From Bacteroidota bacterium (GTDB taxonomy: Bacteria; Bacteroidota; Bacteroidia; 2-12-FULL-35-15): a stretch of DNA of 10,616 bases. Position numbers and translations under genes: made by a program. The notes beneath the pieces are model-generated. The model was not told where the DNA came from. It ran no database searches and saw nothing but the letters and a program-made list of their open reading frames with translations. This document shows, one piece after another, positions 1 to 5,970 of this stretch (the stretch's first letter is position 1; every line of letters starts with the position of its first letter). The DNA lies in contig JAIOQD010000604.1 in NCBI GenBank assembly GCA_021413595.1, positions 1 to 10,616 on the forward strand, given 5' to 3'.

Positions 1-1
1 T

Positions 2-592
2 AAATATCCCGAACGTTCTTTTGCAATACCGGTTGGAGCTGGGGTAATTTTTAAAATAAATGATTACGTGAACTTTAAAATGGGTGCCACCATGCACTTT
101 ACTTTTAACGATTATATTGATGGGGTAACCGAAAAAAGCATTGGTAATCGTCAGGGAAACAGCAAGAATGATAATTTTATGATGACCTCCTTTTCACTTC
201 ATTATAATCTTGGAACTAGCAAAAAAGGCAAGAAAAAGAGAGAAGCCGCCAGGGATAATGAAGAAAACTATAGAAATGTTGATTTCGCAATGCTGGATTT
301 AGATGATACGGACAAAGATGGTGTTACGGATTGGGATGATCAATGCCAGGGAACCCCTCAGGGAGTGCCGGTAGATGCAAAGGGCTGCCCACTTGATGGT
401 GACGATGATGGTGTGCCTAATTATAAAGATGATGAATTAAAATCTCCTAAAGGAGCACTTGTAAGTACAAGAGGAGTGAAAATGTCCGATTCTCTGATTG
501 CTTATCAATATAATTTTTATATGGATTCAACCGGAAGTTTCGGCTTAGTTGACAACCGCGATCCGATATCAATTAAATTCAAAGTATTATGA
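2..592 (+). CDS. Outer-membrane protein with TSP type-3 repeats, 5' partial; N-terminal part of a frameshifted gene
   Basis: The reading frame is open from the left edge, so the true start lies outside the window. About 22 in-frame codons precede the first ATG at 68. The first 70 residues look like the last strands of a small beta-barrel (alternating residues such as NFKMGATMHFTF and TSFSLHYNLG), followed by a basic linker (KKGKKKREAARD). Next comes a thrombospondin type-3-like calcium-binding stretch, DLDDTDKDGVTDWDDQC and DGDDDGVPNYKDD, at about residues 77-122 counted from that ATG. In Bacteroidota such proteins sit in the outer membrane with a periplasmic C-terminal part. The frame stops at TGA 590-592, but homologous-looking sequence continues in the next frame (549-1607). 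Removing one A from the run at 581-583 joins them as IKFKYYDLDAIA. I read the two frames as one gene broken by a one-base insertion or a sequence error. Confidence 0.75.
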   Translation, partial: KYPERSFAIPVGAGVIFKINDYVNFKMGATMHFTFNDYIDGVTEKSIGNRQGNSKNDNFMMTSFSLHYNLGTSKKGKKKREAARDNEENYRNVDFAMLDLDDTDKDGVTDWDDQCQGTPQGVPVDAKGCPLDGDDDGVPNYKDDELKSPKGALVSTRGVKMSDSLIAYQYNFYMDSTGSFGLVDNRDPISIKFKVL

Positions 593-1607
593 TTTGGATG
601 CAATTGCAAGTGCAAAAACGGTTACTGAAACCGCCAAAAAAGATACAAAATTGAAGGATCTTTTTAAAGGAACTTTTATAGGGGAAGATAAAACGCCATT
701 AGCTAATTCAAAAGTTAATTTAGTGAATGAAAATGGTGAAATATTACAAAGCACCACAACCGATGGAATGGGAGCCTTTCACTTTGACTACTTAACACCA
801 GATCAAAATGTATTGTTTGTGCTTGACGAAAATGATACTCAACTTAAAAAATTGAAAAAGGTGTTTTTAGCGGACGCTAAAGGTGCTAAAGTAAGGGAGG
901 TTTTCCCAAACAAGGCAGTATTTAGTTTACTTGATGTTAAGAAGGTTGTAACACCAATAGCAAGTGTTAAAAAGGATACTAAAACTGCCACCGTTGCCTC
1001 CAACAGTGCTTTAAATACTCCCGGTGTAGTATTAAGGGTTCAACTTGGAGCTTACAAAAAAAAGCTCTCAAAAGCTGTATTTAAGGATATCAACGATTTA
1101 ATTGAGATACGTACCGATGATGGTTTATATAAATATATGACCGGCTCATTCAAATCTATTGATGATGCAGCAAAGCTTAAAGTGGAGATGATACTGAACG
1201 GATACCCGGGTGCATTTATAGCGGCATATAAAGATGGTAAACGAATTACTTTACAGGAAGCGGGTGCTACACTTGCTAATAAAGAAGATGTTTTAGAAAC
1301 ACCAGATAATAACGCACTGAGTGCGGTAAACAAAAAGTTAGTAAAATTTAAAGTACAGGTTGGTGTTTTTAAAAATACTCCTCCCGATAATGTACTTTCG
1401 ATATTTTCAAAATTAAGAGATTTGAGTGGAGAAAGAACTTCAAGTGGTTTAACTCGTTATGTTGTTGGCCCCTTCAATAGCTATAAAGAAGCTGAAGCGT
1501 ATAAAAAGGATATTGTGCAACGATATGGACTCTCTGATTCGTTTGTCGTAGCAACCTTTAACAACGAATATATATCCATACCGGAAGCTCTTGAGATATT
1601 AAAATAA
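549..1607 (+). CDS. SPOR-domain envelope protein; C-terminal part of the frameshifted TSP3/SPOR gene
   Basis: This frame overlaps the preceding one by 44 bases. It opens with a TTG that is unlikely to be a real start: there is no signal peptide and the sequence begins mid-domain. Residues about 38-95 resemble a carboxypeptidase-regulatory/CNA-B-like beta-sandwich (FKGTFIGEDKTPLANSKVNL, then TTTDGMGAFHF). Residues about 161-236 (VLRVQLGAYKKKLSKAVF ... GAFIAAYKDGKRITL) and about 266-347 (KFKVQVGVFKN ... RYVVGPFNSYKEAEAY) look like two SPOR-type domains. SPOR domains bind denuded septal peptidoglycan in well-studied bacteria; here a periplasmic cell-wall contact is inferred. With the upstream frame it would make an outer-membrane barrel, TSP3 linker, sandwich, and two SPOR domains. 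Domain assignment is by eye. That this is coding is certain; that it is translated separately is doubtful. Confidence 0.8.
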   Translation: MTTAIRYQLNSKYYDLDAIASAKTVTETAKKDTKLKDLFKGTFIGEDKTPLANSKVNLVNENGEILQSTTTDGMGAFHFDYLTPDQNVLFVLDENDTQLKKLKKVFLADAKGAKVREVFPNKAVFSLLDVKKVVTPIASVKKDTKTATVASNSALNTPGVVLRVQLGAYKKKLSKAVFKDINDLIEIRTDDGLYKYMTGSFKSIDDAAKLKVEMILNGYPGAFIAAYKDGKRITLQEAGATLANKEDVLETPDNNALSAVNKKLVKFKVQVGVFKNTPPDNVLSIFSKLRDLSGERTSSGLTRYVVGPFNSYKEAEAYKKDIVQRYGLSDSFVVATFNNEYISIPEALEILK

Positions 1608-1657
1608 GTTTCAGGTTTCGTTTGAAATTTAAATTGTATCTCGTCACTTGTCAAAAA

Positions 1658-1676
1658 CACTAATCTGGAATTAGTG
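1658..1676 (+). terminator. Possible stem-loop terminator after the SPOR gene
   Basis: CACTAAT and ATTAGTG form a perfect 7-bp stem with a 5-nt loop (CTGGA), 51 bases after the stop codon. Only CTTT follows on the plus strand, while five A precede it, so the U-tract would be better on the minus strand. It is a plausible transcript end but a weak intrinsic terminator. Confidence 0.3.
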
Positions 1677-1721
1677 CTTTCCCCGATTAATAAAATAAAA
1701 TTAATTTCTCGAAAAACTTTT

Positions 1722-1775
1722 ATTTGGGCGTTCCCCTTTCTTGAAGAGTCGAAGACCATGCAAGAGTGTAGAATT
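1722..1775. repeat. Possible relic of a GGGCGT-type dispersed Bacteroidota repeat
   Basis: TTTGGGCGTTCCCC followed by GAGTCGAAGACCATGCAAG resembles, from memory, the dispersed intergenic repeats of many Flavobacterium-like genomes that begin TTTGGGCGTGCCCC and continue with GGTCGGGCCATCC. The match is degenerate and could be chance. Confidence 0.25.
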
Positions 1776-1828
1776 TATAAATATGGAATTGACGAAGGTC
1801 TTAAACACTTCTCTTTGCTGAAATTTAT

Positions 1829-1969
1829 GGGCAGTTCCAAAAATTCATTATCAAAACAAAAACATTACCACTAAGGCAATAGAACACGCAAAAACACTAA
1901 GGAAGTTCTCTGTGAGGCTTTTGAACTTAGTGTCTAAGTGGTTATTTTTTTTAATTTTTAGAACTGCCC
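1829..1969. mobile_element. MITE-like element, 141 bp, 17-bp terminal inverted repeats, TTAT duplication
   Basis: The left end (1829-1845) reads GGGCAGTTCCAAAAATT. The right end (1953-1969), reverse complemented, reads GGGCAGTTCTAAAAATT, so 16 of 17 positions match. The element is flanked on both sides by TTAT (1825-1828 and 1970-1973), as expected for a 4-bp target-site duplication. Inside is an imperfect nested hairpin: ATTACCACTAAG (1864-1875) faces CTAAGTGGTTAT (1934-1945) with two mismatches, and ACACTAAG (1894-1901) pairs perfectly with CTTAGTGT (1926-1933). No coding capacity is visible, so any movement would need a transposase in trans. The CACTAAG core also recalls common dispersed hairpins of Bacteroidota. 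I cannot name the parent insertion sequence. Confidence 0.65.
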
Positions 1970-2031
1970 TTATGTTGTTTTTAAAATCGAACTCAGGTTA
2001 ATATATTTTATTCCAATATTTAATGGATAAG

Positions 2032-2064
2032 AAACCTAACAGGTTTTGAAAACCTGTTAGGTTT
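2032..2064. repeat. Perfect 33-nt palindrome, AACCTAACAGGTT type
   Basis: AAACCTAACAGGTTTT (2032-2047) and its exact reverse complement (2049-2064) are separated by a single G. This would form a 16-bp perfect hairpin or cruciform. From memory, near-identical palindromes are scattered in intergenic regions of many Bacteroidota genomes. It lies between two convergent genes, where such hairpins often act as bidirectional transcript ends, but no clear T-run follows on either strand. Confidence 0.7.
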
Positions 2065-2114
2065 AACGACCTTTAATAGAAAATCGCTAACAAGGTGAGT
2101 TATTTAAAAAGCGT

Positions 2115-2154
2115 TGTCATGCTTTACTTGTTTCAGTATAAGTTTGGAATGACA
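2115..2154. repeat. Degenerate TGTCATGC...CTTGTTTCAG hairpin, possible terminator
   Basis: TGTCAT (2115-2120) pairs with ATGACA (2149-2154), which is followed by six T. The inner CTTGTTTCAGTAT resembles, from memory, a dispersed Bacteroidota repeat reading GTCATGCTGAACTTGTTTCAGCAT. The T-run suits plus-strand termination, but the short perfect stem and long imperfect interior make this weak. Confidence 0.35.
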
Positions 2155-2211
2155 TTTTTTAATGACTTGTTGGCGGTTTGACATAAAATTGAATTTGCAG
2201 CGAAATTTTTT

Positions 2212-3480
2212 TTACGTTTTTTGCTTTTTCTTTTTTGCGGCAGGAAAGAGGATATTATTCAATATTAATCGGTATCCCGGTGAGTTGGGATGTAAATTTA
2301 GATCGGTTGGAGGATCTTCAACACGATGCTCGTAATCTTCAGGATCGTGACCGCTGTAAAACGTATAAGTACCTTTGCCATATTCACCATGTATGTAACG
2401 GGCTTCATTTGCCGCTTTATTTTCTCCTAATATCAATACATTGGGTTTGATGAATGATTTGTCAAATCCAACAGTTTGTCCCCAAAAGCCTTTAATGATC
2501 TGCTCGTGGTTCTGACAAAGCATAGTAGGTACAACATCCCATTTTGCTGAAAATTCGAATAAGGTAAACAAGTCATTTTCTCTTTTTACACCATGTTTTT
2601 CTTTTCGCGTTCGATAGGTGTCGATGTTGGACTTAGCATATTCAGAGGGATTGGTGCTGAGTGTAAAATTAGTGAAAGCAAATGTTTTTGAAAAATCGAG
2701 TTTTGAATTGTAGTTGGGAGTTGTCCCATCCCCATCAAACATATTTTCGCAAATATCCAATCCTTCAGCTGCTAAAGCTATGTCATAAGAGTCAGGAGCG
2801 GAACACATGGCAAACAAAAAGCCGCCACCAGAAGTAAAGTCGCGTATTTTTTTTGCAACAGCCAGTTTCATTTGAGATACTTTTTCAAAACCCATTGATT
2901 TTGCACTGGTTTCTAAAAATCGTTCCTGCTCTTTATACCAAGGGGCATTACGGTAGTTCGCCCAAAAGCGCCCATATTGTCCTGTAAAATCTTCGTGATG
3001 AAGATGAAGCCAATCATACAATGGAAGTTTTTCCTTCAGAATCTCTTCATCGTAAACTACATCGTATGGTATTTCGGCATACTTAAGTACCAATGTTACT
3101 GCATCATCCCAGGGTTGTTTTGTTTTAGGTGAATATACGGCCACTTTAGGCGCCTTCTCTAATTTCACATTTTCTATATTTACTTCCGGATTGGAAATTT
3201 CGGTAAGTATGGCACTGGAGCGAGAGTCAGCAATTAATTCAAAAGTAACACCGCGAATGGTACATTCATTTTCAATTTCTTTTGCATCTTTAATCATAAA
3301 GCTGCCACCACGGTAGTTTAAGAGCCAGTTTACTTCCACATCTTGCTTTAATACCCAATAGGCTACTCCATAAGCTTTCAAATGATCTTTCTGACTCAGA
3401 TCCATCGGAATAAGAATATATGCCGCTTGGGAAAAAGTGGTTACAAATAAAAGTGAAAAAAAAATTATTATGCGTTTCAT
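2212..3480 (-). CDS. Secreted Bacteroidota protein commonly annotated asparagine synthetase B
   Basis: The 422-residue protein begins with a clear signal peptide (MKRIIIFFSLLFVTTFSQA, cleavage near residue 19-20), so it is exported. The mature start, AYILIPMDLSQKDHLKAYG, and YDWLHLHHEDFTGQYG (155-170) are hallmarks I recognise from a Bacteroidota family that databases often call asparagine synthetase B. It lacks an N-terminal nucleophile Cys2 and the ATP-pyrophosphatase motif SGGxDS, so real asparagine synthesis is very unlikely. A GGGFLFAMCSAPDSYD segment (218-233) looks like the nucleophile-elbow region of class I glutamine-amidotransferase-like folds, with Cys226 as the candidate residue. 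A second conserved-looking block is SGHDPEDYEHR (376-386). The C-terminus is lysine-rich. Start ATG 3480 lies one base after the restored stop of the PIN gene. Its substrate is unknown. Confidence 0.85.
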   Translation of the reverse strand: MKRIIIFFSLLFVTTFSQAAYILIPMDLSQKDHLKAYGVAYWVLKQDVEVNWLLNYRGGSFMIKDAKEIENECTIRGVTFELIADSRSSAILTEISNPEVNIENVKLEKAPKVAVYSPKTKQPWDDAVTLVLKYAEIPYDVVYDEEILKEKLPLYDWLHLHHEDFTGQYGRFWANYRNAPWYKEQERFLETSAKSMGFEKVSQMKLAVAKKIRDFTSGGGFLFAMCSAPDSYDIALAAEGLDICENMFDGDGTTPNYNSKLDFSKTFAFTNFTLSTNPSEYAKSNIDTYRTRKEKHGVKRENDLFTLFEFSAKWDVVPTMLCQNHEQIIKGFWGQTVGFDKSFIKPNVLILGENKAANEARYIHGEYGKGTYTFYSGHDPEDYEHRVEDPPTDLNLHPNSPGYRLILNNILFPAAKKKKQKT

Positions 3481-3481
3481 T

Positions 3482-3613
3482 CTATTTTTCTAAATACTCT
3501 GTTAATTTAATTATAATAGTTTTTTTATACTTTTTCAAAATAAGTAAATCTTCATCACCGGTTAATAGATAGTCTGCTCTCGCATCTTCACAAAGTGCTA
3601 ATAAAAAATTGTT
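3482..3613 (-). pseudogene. Detached C-terminal part of the PIN toxin after a frameshift
   Basis: In the frame one base off from the main PIN frame, 43 codons follow the break and end at TAG 3482-3484. They read NNFLLALCEDARADYLLTGD and then EDLLILKKYKK. This is the expected end of a PIN-domain toxin, including the conserved LLTGDEDL block that supplies the last acidic metal ligand. Removing one A from GAAC (minus strand, at 3611-3614) restores SKDNFLLAL and a protein of about 136 residues. The stop is one base before the start of the next gene, so the intact ancestor was probably coupled to it. Confidence 0.75.
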
Positions 3614-3893
3614 CCTTAGAATCACGGCATATAGTAGGATGAGATTTTACATCTATAAACTCACCACAATTATGTATTGTGTTTAGAATATTATTTACAT
3701 CTGTTTCTGAGAAATATTTTTTTAGTTTCGGTCTGGAAATTACATCCAAAAATTCGGCCAATAATTCGTCACTAAAAATAAAAACTACCTTATTTGATTG
3801 AATTAGTTTGTCGAGCTTTACAAAGGAGTTACTTATTAAAAAACTAATCCAAAGATTTGTATCAATAACCAGTTTGTCGGGCTTACTTGCCAT
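3588..3893 (-). CDS. PIN-domain toxin (TIGR00305-like), truncated by frameshift
   Basis: PIN-domain proteins are Mg-dependent ribonucleases, many of them VapC-type toxins. Visible features are LVIDTNLWISFL with the first catalytic Asp11, DELLAEFLDVISRPKL (42-57) with the conserved Glu, and CRDSK (89-93), which should continue as the D-N-F-L-L-A-L block. Instead the frame slips and ends as EQFFISTL at residue 101. The rest of the domain lies in the neighbouring frame at 3482-3613. As written, the product lacks the final acidic block and should be inactive, unless the extra base is a sequencing error or the frame is bypassed. The ATG overlaps the antitoxin stop by 11 bases (ATGGCAAGTAA), a classic toxin-antitoxin arrangement. 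The family call is secure; the activity state is not. Confidence 0.8.
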   Translation of the reverse strand: MASKPDKLVIDTNLWISFLISNSFVKLDKLIQSNKVVFIFSDELLAEFLDVISRPKLKKYFSETDVNNILNTIHNCGEFIDVKSHPTICRDSKEQFFISTL

Positions 3894-4092
3894 AACGTCT
3901 GGTTCTTACAATTTCAACTTCTTTGGTTATTTCTTCAAGGGTTATATTTGCTTTTTTTGAACGATTTTTTTTCGCAGCTGCAAGAAAAGGGCTGATCTTA
4001 TCTTCTGTAATAGAAATAAGTCTTAATTCTGCTAAGTCTAAAAGGAGTTTTTTTGCTTTGGGATTTAATATTTCAATGTTAAATGTTGCCAT
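3883..4092 (-). CDS. Putative antitoxin partner of the PIN toxin
   Basis: This is a 69-residue protein, MATFNIEILNPKAKKLLLDL and onward, ending in VEIVRTRRYGK. The ILNPKAKKLLLDLAELRLISI pattern is typical of small antitoxins paired with PIN toxins in Bacteroidota and Cyanobacteria, recalled by pattern. The middle is lysine-rich (AAAKKNRSKKANITLEEITKEVE) and likely helical. Antitoxins of this kind bind and neutralise the toxin and usually repress their own promoter. I chose ATG 4092 over the upstream TTG at 4119 because a good promoter occupies 4096-4127, so the longer start would lie inside it. The stop overlaps the toxin start by 11 bases, implying translational coupling. Confidence 0.75.
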   Translation of the reverse strand: MATFNIEILNPKAKKLLLDLAELRLISITEDKISPFLAAAKKNRSKKANITLEEITKEVEIVRTRRYGK

Positions 4093-4095
4093 AAA

Positions 4096-4127
4096 CAAAT
4101 GTAAGAAATTTTTGTTCAAAAATCAAA
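4096..4127 (-). promoter_or_regulatory. Bacteroidota promoter for the antitoxin-toxin operon, possibly leaderless
   Basis: On the minus strand TTTG (4127-4124), a 20-nt spacer, and TACATTTG (4103-4096) match the Bacteroidota -33/-7 consensus TTG-N17-23-TAnnTTTG exactly. Only three bases (TTT) separate the -7 box from the ATG at 4092. Transcription would therefore begin at or within a base or two of the start codon. Confidence 0.6.
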
Positions 4128-4156
4128 TTCTCAGGTTCTATTCTTGAAGATTAAAT

Positions 4157-4205
4157 GTTGAACAACACTTACATTTCCTTTAATAAGAATAAGAAGTGCT
4201 TCAAC
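4157..4205 (-). terminator. Inverted repeat downstream of dnaB, possible transcript end
   Basis: GTTGAACAACACTT (4157-4170) faces AAGTGCTTCAAC (4194-4205), an imperfect stem with a 23-nt loop in the gap between dnaB and the antitoxin promoter. TGTTG-AA-CAACA within the left arm can also form a small hairpin. There is no clean U-tract, so an intrinsic terminator is only tentative. Confidence 0.3.
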
Positions 4206-4239
4206 CAATCTGCAAGTTTAAAGATCGGCAATTTTTTTT

Positions 4240-5778
4240 TTAAAAAGGATGATCTTCCTCAATATCATTCATTTTTGATTTACGAATAACAGAGTTCGTT
4301 GATTGACCAAAATCCTGAGAAGGAGTAAGTCCGGCATCCGGAGAACCGTATTCGATTTTTTCTCCATAAGATTCTAAATCGGCAAACTTAGTGAATTGCC
4401 CAATGAAGCGGGTTCTTGCAGAATCAACCGGTCCGCTACGATGTTTAGCAATAATTAATTCAGCAACTCCCGCGGTTGAATTCCCCTCTGCATCTTCGGT
4501 AATATTATAATATTCCGGACGATGAATAAACATAACCATATCGGCATCTTGCTCAATAGCACCGGATTCACGTAAATCGGAAAGTTGAGGACGTTTGTCC
4601 CCACCACGGGTTTCAACGGCTCTGCTTAGCTGCGAAAGAGCAATAACAGGTATCTCAAGTTCTTTTGCCAATCCTTTTAATGAGCGGGATATGGTTGCAA
4701 TTTCTTGCTCCCGGTTTCCTTTTCCTTCGCTACCGGCTGTCATCAGTTGCAAATAGTCAACAATGATCAATTCGATATTGTGTTGTTCTTTTAATCTTCG
4801 TGCTTTAGCTCTTAGTTCAAAAACTGATAATCCAGGCGTATCGTCAATAAATAAAGGCGCAGTGGAAAGTTTTGCTATTTTATCATTTAATTGCTGAAAT
4901 TCGTAATCTTCGAGTAGCCCTTTTTTTAGCTTTTCCGATGAAAGTTCAGATTCACTTGCAATAAGCCTTGTTACCAACTGCAAGGATGACATTTCCAGCG
5001 AGAAAATGGCAACAGGTCTATTATGTTCAACAGCCGCATTGCGCGCCATGGTAAGTACCAATGCGGTTTTCCCCATTGCTGGGCGGGCTGCGATGATAAC
5101 AAGGTCTGATTTTTGCCAACCGGTGGTTAGCCGATCCAATGCTGTTAAACCTGAGGGGACACCTGTAAAACCTCCTTTATTATTTTTTGCAATTTCAATT
5201 TGCTCGATCGCTTTTTTGATGAGCGAACTCATTTTATCATAGTTCTTTTTGATATTGCCCTCCATAATGGAAAACAAGCTTGATTCAGCATTATCTAATA
5301 GATCAAATACATCAGAGCCTTCTTCATACGCATCATTAATTGTTTTCGTGGAAACACGAATTAACTCACGCTGAATATATTTTTGTGAAATGATACGTGC
5401 ATGAAACTCAGCATTAGCAGCCGATGCAACACGATTTGTTAATTGGGTAATATAATATGCCCCTCCAACAATATCGAGTTCTCCCGTTTTTTTTAATTCC
5501 TGAGTTACCGTTAAAATATCTACCGGCTCTGATCGGCTGAATAATTCGTGAATAGCCGAAAAAATTCGTGCATGAGCATCTTTATAAAAACTATGTGGTT
5601 TTAAAATATCGATAACTTCAGTAAGTGCATCCTTTTCAAGCATCAAAGCGCCCAAAACAGCTTCTTCCAATTCTACTGCCTGTGGCGGCATTTTGCCATC
5701 AACCAACTGTTGATTTGAAGCAGGTTTTGTTAATCGTTTCCGGGAATTTATATCGTTTTTTGTTGTGAATTCAGCCAT
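4240..5778 (-). CDS. dnaB: Replicative DNA helicase DnaB
   Basis: DnaB is the hexameric ATP-driven 5'-3' helicase that unwinds the replication fork and recruits primase. The 512-residue length fits the family. The N-terminal domain spans about 30-130 (PPQAVELEEAVLGALMLE, HSFYKDAHARIFSAI), followed by a linker and the RecA-like domain. Visible motifs are Walker A AARPAMGKT (230-238), SLEMS (260-264), Walker B LIIVDYLQLM (337-346), ALSQLSRAVE (380-389), the DLRESGAIEQDAD block (401-413) and AKHRSGP (444-450). No intein interrupts the Walker motifs. The C-terminus is a flexible tail ending in DIEEDHPF, which resembles the SSB acidic tip. The gene stands alone, divergent from the RNA helicase. 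The ATG at 5778 follows a -7-like box by only four bases. Confidence 0.97.
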   Translation of the reverse strand: MAEFTTKNDINSRKRLTKPASNQQLVDGKMPPQAVELEEAVLGALMLEKDALTEVIDILKPHSFYKDAHARIFSAIHELFSRSEPVDILTVTQELKKTGELDIVGGAYYITQLTNRVASAANAEFHARIISQKYIQRELIRVSTKTINDAYEEGSDVFDLLDNAESSLFSIMEGNIKKNYDKMSSLIKKAIEQIEIAKNNKGGFTGVPSGLTALDRLTTGWQKSDLVIIAARPAMGKTALVLTMARNAAVEHNRPVAIFSLEMSSLQLVTRLIASESELSSEKLKKGLLEDYEFQQLNDKIAKLSTAPLFIDDTPGLSVFELRAKARRLKEQHNIELIIVDYLQLMTAGSEGKGNREQEIATISRSLKGLAKELEIPVIALSQLSRAVETRGGDKRPQLSDLRESGAIEQDADMVMFIHRPEYYNITEDAEGNSTAGVAELIIAKHRSGPVDSARTRFIGQFTKFADLESYGEKIEYGSPDAGLTPSQDFGQSTNSVIRKSKMNDIEEDHPF

Positions 5779-5782
5779 AGAG

Positions 5783-5790
5783 CAAATTTA
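5783..5790 (-). promoter_or_regulatory. -7 element (TAAATTTG) immediately upstream of dnaB
   Basis: On the minus strand TAAATTTG matches TAnnTTTG and ends four bases before the dnaB ATG. No TTG lies 17-23 bases upstream, so only half of the promoter is recognisable. If used, dnaB mRNA would be leaderless or nearly so. Confidence 0.35.
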
Positions 5791-5970
5791 CAAAATTTAA
5801 TGCTTGGAAAAGTTCTACTTATAAACATTCATCAAACACGATTTCAACATGTTTTTTATTTCGCTATTTTTAATCAATACACGTATTAACAGTCTTTTAT
5901 GACGAAAAATGGCTAAAATTATTGTGTTTTTTTAACATTTATGAAATAGTTGTTTAACATCCCATTAATT

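Larger units (their letters stand above)
1608..2211. other. Gene-free, repeat-rich intergenic region
   Basis: The 604 bases between the SPOR gene stop and the convergent asparagine-synthetase-B-like gene hold no convincing gene. They contain a weak stem-loop (1658-1676), a possible relic of a GGGCGT-type dispersed repeat (1722-1775), a MITE-like element (1829-1969), a perfect palindrome (2032-2064) and a degenerate hairpin (2115-2154). The only open frame of note, 1674-1874, runs into the MITE and has no recognisable protein character. Confidence 0.75.

Noticed and set aside
1674..1874. 66-codon open frame in the gap after the SPOR gene
   Set aside because: Its 3' third lies inside the MITE-like element, it has no recognisable protein pattern, and no promoter was found.
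4093..4119. Longer antitoxin start at TTG 4119
   Set aside because: It would lie inside the promoter at 4096-4127, and the added residues are not family-like.
5006..5242. 78-codon plus-strand open frame inside dnaB
   Set aside because: Antisense shadow of the conserved dnaB RecA-like domain; no independent evidence.
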